Shown here: positions 24,178-32,506 of the stretch, one piece after another
How positions within the stretch are numbered: the first letter of the stretch is position 1
How the letters are laid out: each line of letters opens with the position of its first letter
NCBI GenBank assembly: GCA_900539735.1
Contig: UQDE01000005.1
Coordinates: 14,876-78,875, forward strand
Source: an uncultured Collinsella sp.
Lineage (GTDB): Bacteria > Actinomycetota > Coriobacteriia > Coriobacteriales > Coriobacteriaceae
DNA: 64,000 nt
Direction of reading: 5' to 3'
Position numbers and translations under genes: made by a program
Notes under the pieces: model-generated
Seen by the model: only the letters and a program-made list of their open reading frames with translations
What the model was told of the DNA's origin: nothing
Database searches by the model: none

Positions 24178-25707
24178 ATGAACGAGTCATACCGCTTGGG
24201 CGAGCAATCGATTATTGCCTATCTTCAGCGACTTGCGAATGGTGTCTCGACCGCCGAACTCGATGTTTCCGCGCTGCCTGCTGAGCTACGCGCCGTTGGT
24301 GAGCAACTGCAAAAGACGCATGCCATCCTGCAACAAGAGCGCCAGCTGCTTGAGTGCAACGCCTATATCGATCCGCTCACCAACTTGGGCAACCGCGGCG
24401 GACTCGACCGTCACGTCGAGCAGCTCTGGCGCAAAGGCGACCCCTTCACCTGCGCCTATATTGACATCGACCATCTCAAGCATTGCAATGATAAGTTTGG
24501 CCACGCCGAAGGCAATCGCTATATTCTGAGCATCTGCCGCACGCTCTCCGAAACCATGGAGCACGATGAGATGCTGTTCCGCATCGGTGGAGACGAGTTT
24601 GTGCTTATCTCGCTCTCCGCAAACGAAACTGAACTCGAGCAGCGCTTGGAGCAGGTACGTGCCGGGCTGATCGAGGCGAGCTCAGGTGACAAGGCGCCCA
24701 TGATCGCCAGTTTTAGTTTTGGTTGCTCGCACGTCGACCCGCTTGCAGGCGATACGCGTCGCCAGATGACGATGGATGCCGATCGCAAAATGTATCGCTA
24801 TAAGCTTATGCATCGTGTGCAGCAACCGAAAGACAATGACGTGCCACAACACCCAATCGTCGATCAGCTTCCCTGCAACGACCGGGTGTTCCAAGCGATC
24901 TCCATGAGCTCTGAGACGCGCTATCCGTTCATCCTTAACCTCGATACGGGCGAATCGCAATGGTCGGTTAACGCCGTGCGCGATTTTGACCTGCCCTCCC
25001 AGCACCCTTTTAACTCGGTCGATATGTGGCTTGCTCGCGTCCACCCCGAGGGCCGCGACAACGTACGCGCCGAGCTCGACATGGTGATAAACGGCACGTG
25101 GCACTTCCACTACATGCAGTACCGCGTTATGGATGCTACCGGAGCGTACGCGCTTTGCGACTGCACGGGCTACCGCTTGGACGGCACCGATACCGAGCCT
25201 AACATGTATGTGGGCATTATCATCAACCGAAGCCTAGCAGATACGACCGACTCGGTAACGGGCCTGGGCGATGTCCACGCGCTGGTCAACGCTATTGGAG
25301 AGATGCGCCGCGTGGCGCGCGAGGCAGGCTTTATTGCCATTAAGGTCGACGATATCGCCGAGGTCAATGCCCGCTTTGGATTCGATGCAGGCGACCGCGT
25401 GCTCGCCGAAAGCGCCGCCTGCCTCATGGATTGTTCGCGCGGCAAGGGCCGCCTGTTCCGCTCGACGGGGCCGATGTTCGTGGCACTCTTCGATGAACTC
25501 GGCCCCGAGGCAATCGACGAGATCGCAAGCGACATCGAACGGTTCCTGGGTTCTCCTGTGCTCATCGGCTCGCTTGAATATCAGCCGCCCATTCGCGTGG
25601 CCACGCTTCATCTGGACGGCGTCGACCGTCAGCCCGTTTCCATTTTGAATGAACTCAAAGCGCTGCTTAAAGAGGCACCGCAAGTACCGGGCACCAAGCT
25701 GGACTAG
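24178..25707 (+). CDS. GGDEF-PAS-GGDEF diguanylate cyclase
   Basis: The 509-residue protein has a helical N-terminus (1-60), an intact GGDEF domain (RIGGDEF at 135-141), a PAS-like region (about 215-345) and a degenerate GGDEF-like domain (about 355-490). This order repeats the first part of the upstream protein, and many segments are nearly identical (DIDHLKHCND, AEGNRYIL). A strong AAGGAGG precedes ATG 24178. It probably makes cyclic-di-GMP in response to a PAS-sensed signal and is balanced by the EAL domain of its neighbour. Confidence 0.92.
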   Translation: MNESYRLGEQSIIAYLQRLANGVSTAELDVSALPAELRAVGEQLQKTHAILQQERQLLECNAYIDPLTNLGNRGGLDRHVEQLWRKGDPFTCAYIDIDHLKHCNDKFGHAEGNRYILSICRTLSETMEHDEMLFRIGGDEFVLISLSANETELEQRLEQVRAGLIEASSGDKAPMIASFSFGCSHVDPLAGDTRRQMTMDADRKMYRYKLMHRVQQPKDNDVPQHPIVDQLPCNDRVFQAISMSSETRYPFILNLDTGESQWSVNAVRDFDLPSQHPFNSVDMWLARVHPEGRDNVRAELDMVINGTWHFHYMQYRVMDATGAYALCDCTGYRLDGTDTEPNMYVGIIINRSLADTTDSVTGLGDVHALVNAIGEMRRVAREAGFIAIKVDDIAEVNARFGFDAGDRVLAESAACLMDCSRGKGRLFRSTGPMFVALFDELGPEAIDEIASDIERFLGSPVLIGSLEYQPPIRVATLHLDGVDRQPVSILNELKALLKEAPQVPGTKLD

Positions 25708-25713
25708 CACCAC

Positions 25714-25754
25714 GGGGCGCGATGTGAAACACAAACCGTTTCGCACCGCGCCCC
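25714..25754 (+). terminator. Hairpin after the GGDEF operon
   Basis: A 17-bp stem with two G-T pairs (25714-25730 with 25738-25754) lies 6 bp after the stop codon. The T-run is lacking. Confidence 0.65.
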
Positions 25755-25818
25755 ACGCCATCTGCCCTCTCGTGCGATAATCCTCCGCAGAAGTCACCAA
25801 AAGCAGAGGGAGTTTGTG

Positions 25819-26442
25819 ATGAAGGTTCTTTTAGTCAATGGCAGCCCCAAGGCAAACGGCAACACTGCCCGCGCACTCGCCGAGATCGCAGAGCAACTTG
25901 ATGCCGAAGGCATTGATACCGAGGTGTTTCAGCTGGGCGCCAAGCCCATTCGCGACTGCATCGGTTGCGGTCAGTGCGGCAAGCTTGGCGGACGCTGCAC
26001 CTTTGACGACGACGTGGTGAACGAGCTCATCGCTGCCGCCGAGCAGGCAGATGGCTTTGTCTTTGGCTCACCTGTCTACTATGCGCATCCCAGCGGACGC
26101 ATCCTCTCGGCCCTCGATCGCGTATTCTATGCCGGAGGCAAAGCCTTTGCACACAAGCCGGGCGCTGCCGTCGCCGTCGCCCGTCGCGGCGGTACGTCGA
26201 CGACCTTCGACGTGCTCAACAAGTACTTCACCATCAACCAAATGCCCGTGGTTGCTTCCACCTACTGGAACAACGTGTTTGGCCGCGTGCCCGGCGACGC
26301 CGATGGGGATGCCGAGGGCCTTGCCACCATGCGAAACATCGGCAAAAACATGGCTTGGCTCCTGCGCTGCATCGAGGCGGGACAAGCCGCCGGTATCAAC
26401 GCGCCCGAGGCAGATCGCGCAACGACCAACTTCATTCGATAG
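25819..26442 (+). CDS. NADPH-dependent FMN reductase-like flavoprotein
   Basis: The 207-residue protein begins KVLLVNGSPKANGNTA, the FMN-phosphate loop of the iron-sulfur flavoprotein/FMN reductase family. CIGCGQC at about 49-55 could bind an Fe-S cluster or metal. GSPVYYAHPSG forms the isoalloxazine region. It likely reduces small molecules or transfers electrons. ATG 25819 follows AGAGGGAG. The ArsC-like gene follows closely, so an operon is likely. Confidence 0.88.
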   Translation: MKVLLVNGSPKANGNTARALAEIAEQLDAEGIDTEVFQLGAKPIRDCIGCGQCGKLGGRCTFDDDVVNELIAAAEQADGFVFGSPVYYAHPSGRILSALDRVFYAGGKAFAHKPGAAVAVARRGGTSTTFDVLNKYFTINQMPVVASTYWNNVFGRVPGDADGDAEGLATMRNIGKNMAWLLRCIEAGQAAGINAPEADRATTNFIR

Positions 26443-26454
26443 AGCGGCGGGGCC

Positions 26455-26796
26455 ATGAATATTCAAATCTTCGGGACTAAGAAGTCGTTCGATACCAAGA
26501 AGGCCCAGCGCTATTTTAAGGAGCGCCGCATTAAGGTGCAGTTTATCGACCTTAAGGAAAAGGAGATGAGCAAGGGCGAGCTCACGAGCGTGATGCAGGC
26601 GGTCGGCGGCATCGACAAGCTGCTCAACCCCAAGGCCAAGGACGAGGAGATGCTCGCGCTCATCCAGCACCTCACCCCTAGCCAGCGCTTCGACAAGCTG
26701 CTCGAGAACCAGCAGGTTCTAGCCGAGCCCATCGTGCGCAACGGCAAAAAGGCCACCGTCGGTTATTGCCCCGATGTATGGGGAGCCTGGGAGTAG
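26455..26796 (+). CDS. ArsC/Spx-fold protein lacking the active-site cysteine
   Basis: The 113-residue protein has the ArsC-like thioredoxin fold pattern: IFGTKKSFDTKKAQRYF at the N-terminus and PIVRNGKKATVGY near the C-terminus. Arsenate reductases have Cys where Ser11 lies here, so it is unlikely to reduce arsenate. The only Cys is in GYCPDVW. Similar KxFDTKKA proteins are annotated as ArsC-like. A ribosome site is weak but the gene starts 13 bp after the flavoprotein. Confidence 0.78.
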   Translation: MNIQIFGTKKSFDTKKAQRYFKERRIKVQFIDLKEKEMSKGELTSVMQAVGGIDKLLNPKAKDEEMLALIQHLTPSQRFDKLLENQQVLAEPIVRNGKKATVGYCPDVWGAWE

Positions 26797-26882
26797 CTTG
26801 TGTTATTTGCCGGCGCGTGGGTATAAGAGCAGGCGTTTGGCATAAGATTCAACTGTAAGCCATGTCTAACAAAGGAGGGCAC

Positions 26883-28013
26883 ATGCCCAACAAACCCGTG
26901 AAGATCATCATGCTTACCGGATACCTCGGTGCCGGCAAGACCACGCTGCTCAACCACATCCTCGCTAACGACGGCGGCATCCGCGCCGCCGTGATCGTCA
27001 ACGACATCGGCGAGATCAACGTCGACGCTAGCCTTATCGCCGACGGCGGCCTTTCCGAGACCGATGACCTCATCCCGCTTACCAACGGCTGCATCTGCTG
27101 CACGCTTTCGGATGACCTGGCCAACCAGCTGCAGGGCATCGCCGATTCGGGCAACTTCGATTACATCATCATCGAGGCATCGGGCATTTGCGAGCCTATC
27201 CCCATCGCCTACACCATCTCGAGCTTCTGCGACGAGGCCAAGGTGGGCGGCGAGCCCAAGCTCGCGCTCGACAACATCGTGGCCGTGGTCGATTGTGCCC
27301 GCATGTACGACGAGTTCAACGGCGGTCGCGACCTGCTGGCCGAGGATATCGACGAGGACGACATCGAAAGCCTGCTCATCCAGCAGATTGAATTCTGCTC
27401 CACGCTGATCCTCAACAAGACCGACACCGTGACGCCTGAGCAGATCGCCGAGCTCAAGGCTATCGTGCGCAGCCTGCAGAAGGACGCCGTGATCGTCGAG
27501 GCCCAAAACGGCGAGGTCCCCATGGAGGAGCTGCTCGACACCGACCGCTTCGACTTTATGCGCGCCTATAACTCCGCCGCCTGGATCGAGGCCATGGAGC
27601 ATCCCGAGGAGCACGACGACCCCGAGGTGCTCGAGTACGACATCGAGACCTTTGTTTACTCGCGCCGCAAGCCGTTCGACCTGCAAAAGTTCACCGATTT
27701 TGTTGAGCAGGAGTGGCCCGACGAGGTCATTCGCGTCAAGGGTCCGCTGTGGCAGACCGGCGATCCGGACATGTGCTACATGTTTGAGCAGGCCGGCCAC
27801 CAGATGCGCCTGATGGAGAACGGTCTGTTCGTTGACTCCGCGCCCGAGGGCGAGAAGCAGAAGATTATCGACGAGAACCCCGAGATCATGCAGATTTGGG
27901 ACGACGAGACGGGCGACCGCATGACGAGCCTGTGCATCATCGGCCGTCACATGGACAAGGATGCACTCATCGCCTCCCTCGATGCCTGCCTGACCGACTG
28001 GCACCGCGCCTAG
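26883..28013 (+). CDS. CobW/COG0523 family metallochaperone GTPase
   Basis: The 376-residue G3E GTPase has Walker A GYLGAGKTTL near residue 12, the CICC metal motif in NGCICCTL, a VNDIGE switch and LNKTD for guanine recognition. A CobW C-terminal domain follows (about 255-370). The family delivers zinc, cobalt or iron to target enzymes; the metal cannot be told from sequence. ATG 26883 follows AAAGGAGGG. Confidence 0.92.
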   Translation: MPNKPVKIIMLTGYLGAGKTTLLNHILANDGGIRAAVIVNDIGEINVDASLIADGGLSETDDLIPLTNGCICCTLSDDLANQLQGIADSGNFDYIIIEASGICEPIPIAYTISSFCDEAKVGGEPKLALDNIVAVVDCARMYDEFNGGRDLLAEDIDEDDIESLLIQQIEFCSTLILNKTDTVTPEQIAELKAIVRSLQKDAVIVEAQNGEVPMEELLDTDRFDFMRAYNSAAWIEAMEHPEEHDDPEVLEYDIETFVYSRRKPFDLQKFTDFVEQEWPDEVIRVKGPLWQTGDPDMCYMFEQAGHQMRLMENGLFVDSAPEGEKQKIIDENPEIMQIWDDETGDRMTSLCIIGRHMDKDALIASLDACLTDWHRA

Positions 28014-28051
28014 GTTTATCCAAGCGGACATTTTCCGCCTACGTAGCCGCC

Positions 28052-28086
28052 AAACCACCACGAAGGTGCCCTTCGTGGTGGTTTTT
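28052..28086 (+). terminator. Intrinsic terminator after cobW-like gene
   Basis: CCACCACGAAG pairs with CTTCGTGGTGG, followed by TTTTTC. Confidence 0.85.
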
Positions 28087-28107
28087 CGTTCTGAGCCAAG
28101 GAGATTC

Positions 28108-28707
28108 ATGTTCAACATTGTGCTGTATGCGCCCGAGATTCCGGCCAATACGGGCAATATCGGCCGCACCTGCGTGGTCACCGGCGCCCGCCTGCATCTG
28201 GTGGAGCCGCTGGGGTTTTCGCTCGACGACAAGACGGTACGTCGCGCCGGTCTGGGCTACTGGCAAAACTTGGACGTGACGACCTATGCCGGCTGGGAGG
28301 ATTTCCTTGCGCGCAATGGTCTCTCCCCTGCCGACGAACGCCTGCATCTGCTGACCAAAAAGGCGCGCCGAACCTATGCGCAAAGCACCTACCGCGACGG
28401 CGACTATTTGGTCTTTGGCAGCGAGAGTTCGGGCATTCCCGAGCCACTGCTTGCCGCGGCGCCCGAGCGTTGCGAGCGCATCCCCATGCTGCGCGATTGC
28501 GACTCACTCGATAACGCCGAGGCATGGGAAGCCCACGAGGAATCGCTCGGGCATACCGAGGACAGCCACGAGGCCATCCTTCAACAGGACATCTGCGGCA
28601 ACTTCGTCAACCCGAACGACTACCGCATCAGTGCACTCAACCTCTCCAACAGCGCCGCCATCGTCCTCTACGAAGCCTTGCGCCAAACAGGCTTTCCGGG
28701 AATGTGA
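28108..28707 (+). CDS. trmL: tRNA (cytidine34-2'-O)-methyltransferase
   Basis: The 199-residue SPOUT enzyme methylates the wobble ribose of certain leucine tRNAs. It has the family start MFNIVLYAPEIPANTGNIGRTC, the FGSESSGIPEPLL knot segment and ALNLSNSAAIVLYEALRQ. Compared with the usual about 155 residues there is an extra segment of roughly 45 residues (about 128-173) between RIPM and the LNLSN strand, inside the knotted region. AAGGAG precedes ATG 28108. The stop codon lies within a dispersed palindrome. Confidence 0.92.
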   Translation: MFNIVLYAPEIPANTGNIGRTCVVTGARLHLVEPLGFSLDDKTVRRAGLGYWQNLDVTTYAGWEDFLARNGLSPADERLHLLTKKARRTYAQSTYRDGDYLVFGSESSGIPEPLLAAAPERCERIPMLRDCDSLDNAEAWEAHEESLGHTEDSHEAILQQDICGNFVNPNDYRISALNLSNSAAIVLYEALRQTGFPGM

Positions 28708-28733
28708 CAAAGGGACTGTCCCTTTGTCACATT
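28701..28733. repeat. Palindrome with GGGACTGTCCC core, copy 1
   Basis: A perfect 33-bp palindrome with arms AATGTGACAAAGGGAC and GTCCCTTTGTCACATT covers the trmL stop codon. Related copies are at 29958-29990 and 33685-33717. Confidence 0.8.
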
Positions 28734-28851
28734 CCAGCGCCGCGCCGATGGCGCACGCGCCTAATTGATGCTCTAGATAAAGAGCCCTCACTTTTAATCA
28801 GAATTAACTAAAGTAAAATGAAGTTAAACGGCGGTGTGAAAGGAGAGCCTT

Positions 28852-29952
28852 GTGAAATATCTCGAGAACCCGTTTACCCCCAGTTTTGGTGAGGTTCCTG
28901 CCCATCTCGCTGGCAGACAGCAGATTATTCGGGATTTGGACCGTGCCTTCTTGAGCCAGCGCAGGCGCCCAGAATTGACCTCGATCTTCTCAGGCGCGCG
29001 TGGAACCGGTAAAACCGCTCTCATGTCGTCGCTCGCAACAAGGGCGGAATCCCACGGCTGGATAGCCGTAAAGACGACCGCGCTCCCGGGAATGCTTGAG
29101 GAAATCGAGTTCGGGGCGAAACGTGCTGCCGGCCATCTTATCGACCCGTCTAAGAACTTCGAAGTCACCGGCCTCGGAATTGCACCGCTCGGCAGCATCG
29201 AGGTCAATCGCGTTCACGATGCCTCAACCTGGCGTTATCGCATGAGCGACATCATCGACCAGCTCAACGAGGCAGGCACCGGTCTGCTCGTCACGGTTGA
29301 CGAGGTGGACCCGACACTCGACGAAATGATTCAGCTCGCAGCGACGTATCAGCACTTTGTGACCGATGGGAAACGCGTCGCCCTGCTCATGGCGGGACTT
29401 CCCAACAACGTCTCGACGTTGCTGAACCACAAGACGGTCTCGTTCCTTCGCCGCGCCCAACAATATCATCTGGGTCGCATTGCCGACTATGACGTACGCG
29501 AGGCCTTGATTCGCACAATCCAGGAAAACGATCGCCTGGCAGATGCTGAGGGAATCGATAGAGCCGTTCGCTCGATCTCTGGTTTTCCCTTCCTATTGCA
29601 ACTCGTAGGCTACCGTGCCTGGGATCTCACAAGCGATTCGAAGGAAATCTCGTCACGCGACTTTGACCTGGGAATCAAAATCGCGCGCGACGAGATGGAC
29701 GACCGAATCCTCGCGGCAACCTATCGGGAACTCACTGCAGAGGACAAGCGATTCCTCATCGCCATGCTCGATGACGAGGAAGAATCCACCACCGCCGACC
29801 TCGTCGAACGCCTTAAGCGTTCGCCACAGCAGGTCTCCCGCTATCGACGCCGCATGATAGATGCCGGCATCATCGGGGAACGAGGACGAGGGCTCGTCGC
29901 ATTTGAATTGCCGTTCTTCCGTGACTATCTCGCCGCTCAATGCGTGAAATAG
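28852..29952 (+). CDS. AAA ATPase with C-terminal winged helix (paralog 1)
   Basis: The 366-residue protein starts YLENPFTPSFGEVP and has Walker A GARGTGKT (48-55), Walker B VTVDEVD (148-153), a sensor region with LLMAGLPN, and a C-terminal winged-helix-like domain (about 285-366) with a SRYRRRMIDAGII helix. It resembles Orc1/Cdc6-like and STAND ATPases. The GTG start has AAAGGAG upstream. It shares the arrangement PF.P, SFLRRAQQ and YRRR..I with the gene at 32499. It may be a regulatory or defence ATPase; function unknown. Repeats flank it on both sides. Confidence 0.82.
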   Translation: MKYLENPFTPSFGEVPAHLAGRQQIIRDLDRAFLSQRRRPELTSIFSGARGTGKTALMSSLATRAESHGWIAVKTTALPGMLEEIEFGAKRAAGHLIDPSKNFEVTGLGIAPLGSIEVNRVHDASTWRYRMSDIIDQLNEAGTGLLVTVDEVDPTLDEMIQLAATYQHFVTDGKRVALLMAGLPNNVSTLLNHKTVSFLRRAQQYHLGRIADYDVREALIRTIQENDRLADAEGIDRAVRSISGFPFLLQLVGYRAWDLTSDSKEISSRDFDLGIKIARDEMDDRILAATYRELTAEDKRFLIAMLDDEEESTTADLVERLKRSPQQVSRYRRRMIDAGIIGERGRGLVAFELPFFRDYLAAQCVK

Positions 29953-29957
29953 GCATC

Positions 29958-29990
29958 AATGTGACAAAGGGGCAGCCCCTTTGTCACATT
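29958..29990. repeat. Palindrome with GGGGCAGCCCC core, copy 2
   Basis: The 33-bp palindrome keeps the outer arms AATGTGACAAAGG and CCTTTGTCACATT of copy 1 but with a changed core. It lies between the AAA gene and the UvrA-like gene, which converge here. Confidence 0.8.
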
Positions 29991-29992
29991 GT

Positions 29993-32506
29993 CTATAGGT
30001 AGCGACCGGTAATGCTCTTGGAGCAGGCAGCGATGTCGCCCGGCGTACCGGCGCAGACGATTTGCCCGCCCGCGTCGCCACCGCCCGGGCCCATGTCGAT
30101 CACGTAATCGGCGTTACGGATAAGGTCGAGATCGTGTTCGATCACGATAACCGTGGCGCCCTTGGCAACGAGGCCGTCAAACACACTCAGCAACACCTGA
30201 ACATCGAGCGGATGCAGGCCAATCGTGGGTTCGTCGAACACGAATACGGCATCATCCTGCACGCGGCCCATCTCGCTCGCAAGCTTTAGACGCTGTGCCT
30301 CACCGCCCGAAAGCGCCGGTGTGGGCTCGCCAAGCGTGAGATAACCCAGGCCCAGATCGTGCAAGGTCTGCAAACGCGTCTGAACCTTCTTGAGTCCCAC
30401 CGTGGCGTCGAGCGCCTCATCCACACTCATATCCATGAGCTGCGGCAACGTCAGCAAGCTCCCGTCCTTGCCCTCGCGATGGATATGCGAAGCCGCGTCT
30501 GCATAACGTGAGCCGCGACATGCCGGGCAGACGATCTCGACGTCGGGCAAAAACTGCACGTCGAGTGATATCGAGCCCGTGCCATCGCACGTAGGGCAGC
30601 GCAAGGCGCCGGTGTTGTAGCTAAAGGCACCCGCCTTGTAGCCGGCTGCCTTGGCCTCGGACGTACGGGCGAAGGCGCGACGCAGCTCGTCATGAATGTC
30701 GGCATAAGTCGCCACTGTCGAGCGCACGTTGGCGCCGATAGGCGTAGCGTCAATCAGGTTTGCGCGGGCAATGCCTTCGGCATCGACCCAGCGCACATGT
30801 TTTGGCAGGCGCTCGCCGGCTGCCTGCGCCTTAAGCGCCGGGATGAGCGTCTCGAGCACCAACGTCGTCTTGCCCGAACCCGAAACGCCCGTAACCGCAA
30901 CAAGGCGGCCGCGCGGGATATCAACTTCGAGCGGCTTAACGGTATGGATGGCATCGGTTGCCATGCGAATATGCCCCTGGTCGAACATTTCCTCGTCAGT
31001 CACCTGCGGACGCAGGCGCTTGGACTCTGCGCGCAAAAACGGGGCGATGCGGCTGCCCTGCGATTGTTCGACCTCGTCCACCGTACCTGCAGCGATCACT
31101 TTACCGCCGCCCGCTCCGGCAACGGGGCCCATCTCGACCAGATAGTCGGCTTCCGCCAGTACGCGCGTGTCGTGGTCGACAACAACCACGGTGTTGCCGT
31201 CATCCACCAGATCGCGCATCACGCCCACCAAGCCGTCGACATTGGCAGGATGCAAGCCGATCGAAGGCTCGTCCAGCACATAAAGCACACCCGTCGATCG
31301 GTTGCGCACCACGCGGGCGAGCTGCACACGCTGGCGCTCACCCGTGGAGAGCGTGGCGCCGGCGCGATCGAGCGAAAGGTAATCGAGACCCAGGTCGACC
31401 AGACGACGGGCCGCACTCAAAAACGAATCGCAGATATCCGTCGCCATGGGCCGCATCTCGGCCGGCAAGGACGTAGGCACCCCGCGCACCCACTCAATCG
31501 CCTCACCCAGCGTCATGGCCGCTGCTTGCGCCAGATTGATACCGCGCACCTGGGGCTGGCGTGCGGCCTCAGAGAGACGCGTGCCGCCGCAGTCACGGCA
31601 TGGCCCCTCGCGCAAAAAGCGCGCAACGCGTTTTAAGCCCTTATCGTCCTTGACCTTGGCGAGCGCATTCTCGACGGTATAGACGGCGTTGTAATAGGTA
31701 AAGTCGAGTGGCGTAGCGCCCTCGCCGTTTTTGGGCACGTAGAGGATGTGCTTCTTAACCGCCGGACCATGAAACACGATGTCGCGCTCTTGAGGCGTGA
31801 GCTGGTTAAACGGCACGTCGGTGCGCACGCCCATCTCGCCGGCCACCTGCTTCATCAGATCCCACATGAGCGTACCCCAGGGAAGCACCGCGCCTTCGTT
31901 GATGGTCTTTGACTCGTCGGGCACCAGGCTCGCCTCGTCCACCTCGCGCATGACACCAGTGCCGCCGCAGGTAGAGCACGCGCCGCCGCTGTTAAAGGCA
32001 AGGTCCTCGGCACCCGGCGCGTAGAACTCGCGGCCGCATGCGGGGCACGTGAGCGACAGGCCCGCAGCCACATTAAGGCTCGGCTCCACACGCGCCCCGC
32101 AATGCGGGCACACGTGATGGGCACAGCGGCTAAAGAGCAGACGCAGGCTGTTGTTGAGCTCGGTCATGGTGCCAAAGGTGGAACGCACGCCCGGCACGCT
32201 GGGGCGCTGATGCAATGCGAGCGCCGCCGGCACGTGCAGTACCTCGTCCACCTGGGCGTGTTCGGCCTGCGTCAGGCGACGTCGAGTATAGGTGCTGAGT
32301 GCTTCCAAGTAGCGACGCGAGCCCTCAGCATAAAGAACCCCCAGCGCCAGCGAACTCTTGCCCGAGCCCGACACGCCGGCAATACCCACGAGCTTTCCCA
32401 GCGGAATATCGATATCGATGTCCTTGAGGTTGTGTACACGTGCGCCACGCACTTCGATAGCCTGCGGGCTCATCTTCTGTTCCGTCACCTTTATCACCCT
32501 ACTCAT
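29993..32506 (-). CDS. UvrA-like ABC ATPase (short type)
   Basis: The 837-residue protein has the tandem ABC halves of UvrA with Walker A sites GVSGSGKSS and GVSGSGKTT, signatures LSTGERQR and LSGGEAQR, and CPHC, CPAC, CRDC and CPTC zinc pairs. At 837 residues it is about 100 shorter than housekeeping UvrA, as in UvrA2-type proteins reported to lack the UvrB-binding insertion. Those are linked to drug or DNA-damage tolerance; this is not proven here. It overlaps the upstream AAA gene by 8 bp, so the start at 32506 fits coupled translation, although a later start cannot be excluded. Confidence 0.85.
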   Translation of the reverse strand: MSRVIKVTEQKMSPQAIEVRGARVHNLKDIDIDIPLGKLVGIAGVSGSGKSSLALGVLYAEGSRRYLEALSTYTRRRLTQAEHAQVDEVLHVPAALALHQRPSVPGVRSTFGTMTELNNSLRLLFSRCAHHVCPHCGARVEPSLNVAAGLSLTCPACGREFYAPGAEDLAFNSGGACSTCGGTGVMREVDEASLVPDESKTINEGAVLPWGTLMWDLMKQVAGEMGVRTDVPFNQLTPQERDIVFHGPAVKKHILYVPKNGEGATPLDFTYYNAVYTVENALAKVKDDKGLKRVARFLREGPCRDCGGTRLSEAARQPQVRGINLAQAAAMTLGEAIEWVRGVPTSLPAEMRPMATDICDSFLSAARRLVDLGLDYLSLDRAGATLSTGERQRVQLARVVRNRSTGVLYVLDEPSIGLHPANVDGLVGVMRDLVDDGNTVVVVDHDTRVLAEADYLVEMGPVAGAGGGKVIAAGTVDEVEQSQGSRIAPFLRAESKRLRPQVTDEEMFDQGHIRMATDAIHTVKPLEVDIPRGRLVAVTGVSGSGKTTLVLETLIPALKAQAAGERLPKHVRWVDAEGIARANLIDATPIGANVRSTVATYADIHDELRRAFARTSEAKAAGYKAGAFSYNTGALRCPTCDGTGSISLDVQFLPDVEIVCPACRGSRYADAASHIHREGKDGSLLTLPQLMDMSVDEALDATVGLKKVQTRLQTLHDLGLGYLTLGEPTPALSGGEAQRLKLASEMGRVQDDAVFVFDEPTIGLHPLDVQVLLSVFDGLVAKGATVIVIEHDLDLIRNADYVIDMGPGGGDAGGQIVCAGTPGDIAACSKSITGRYL

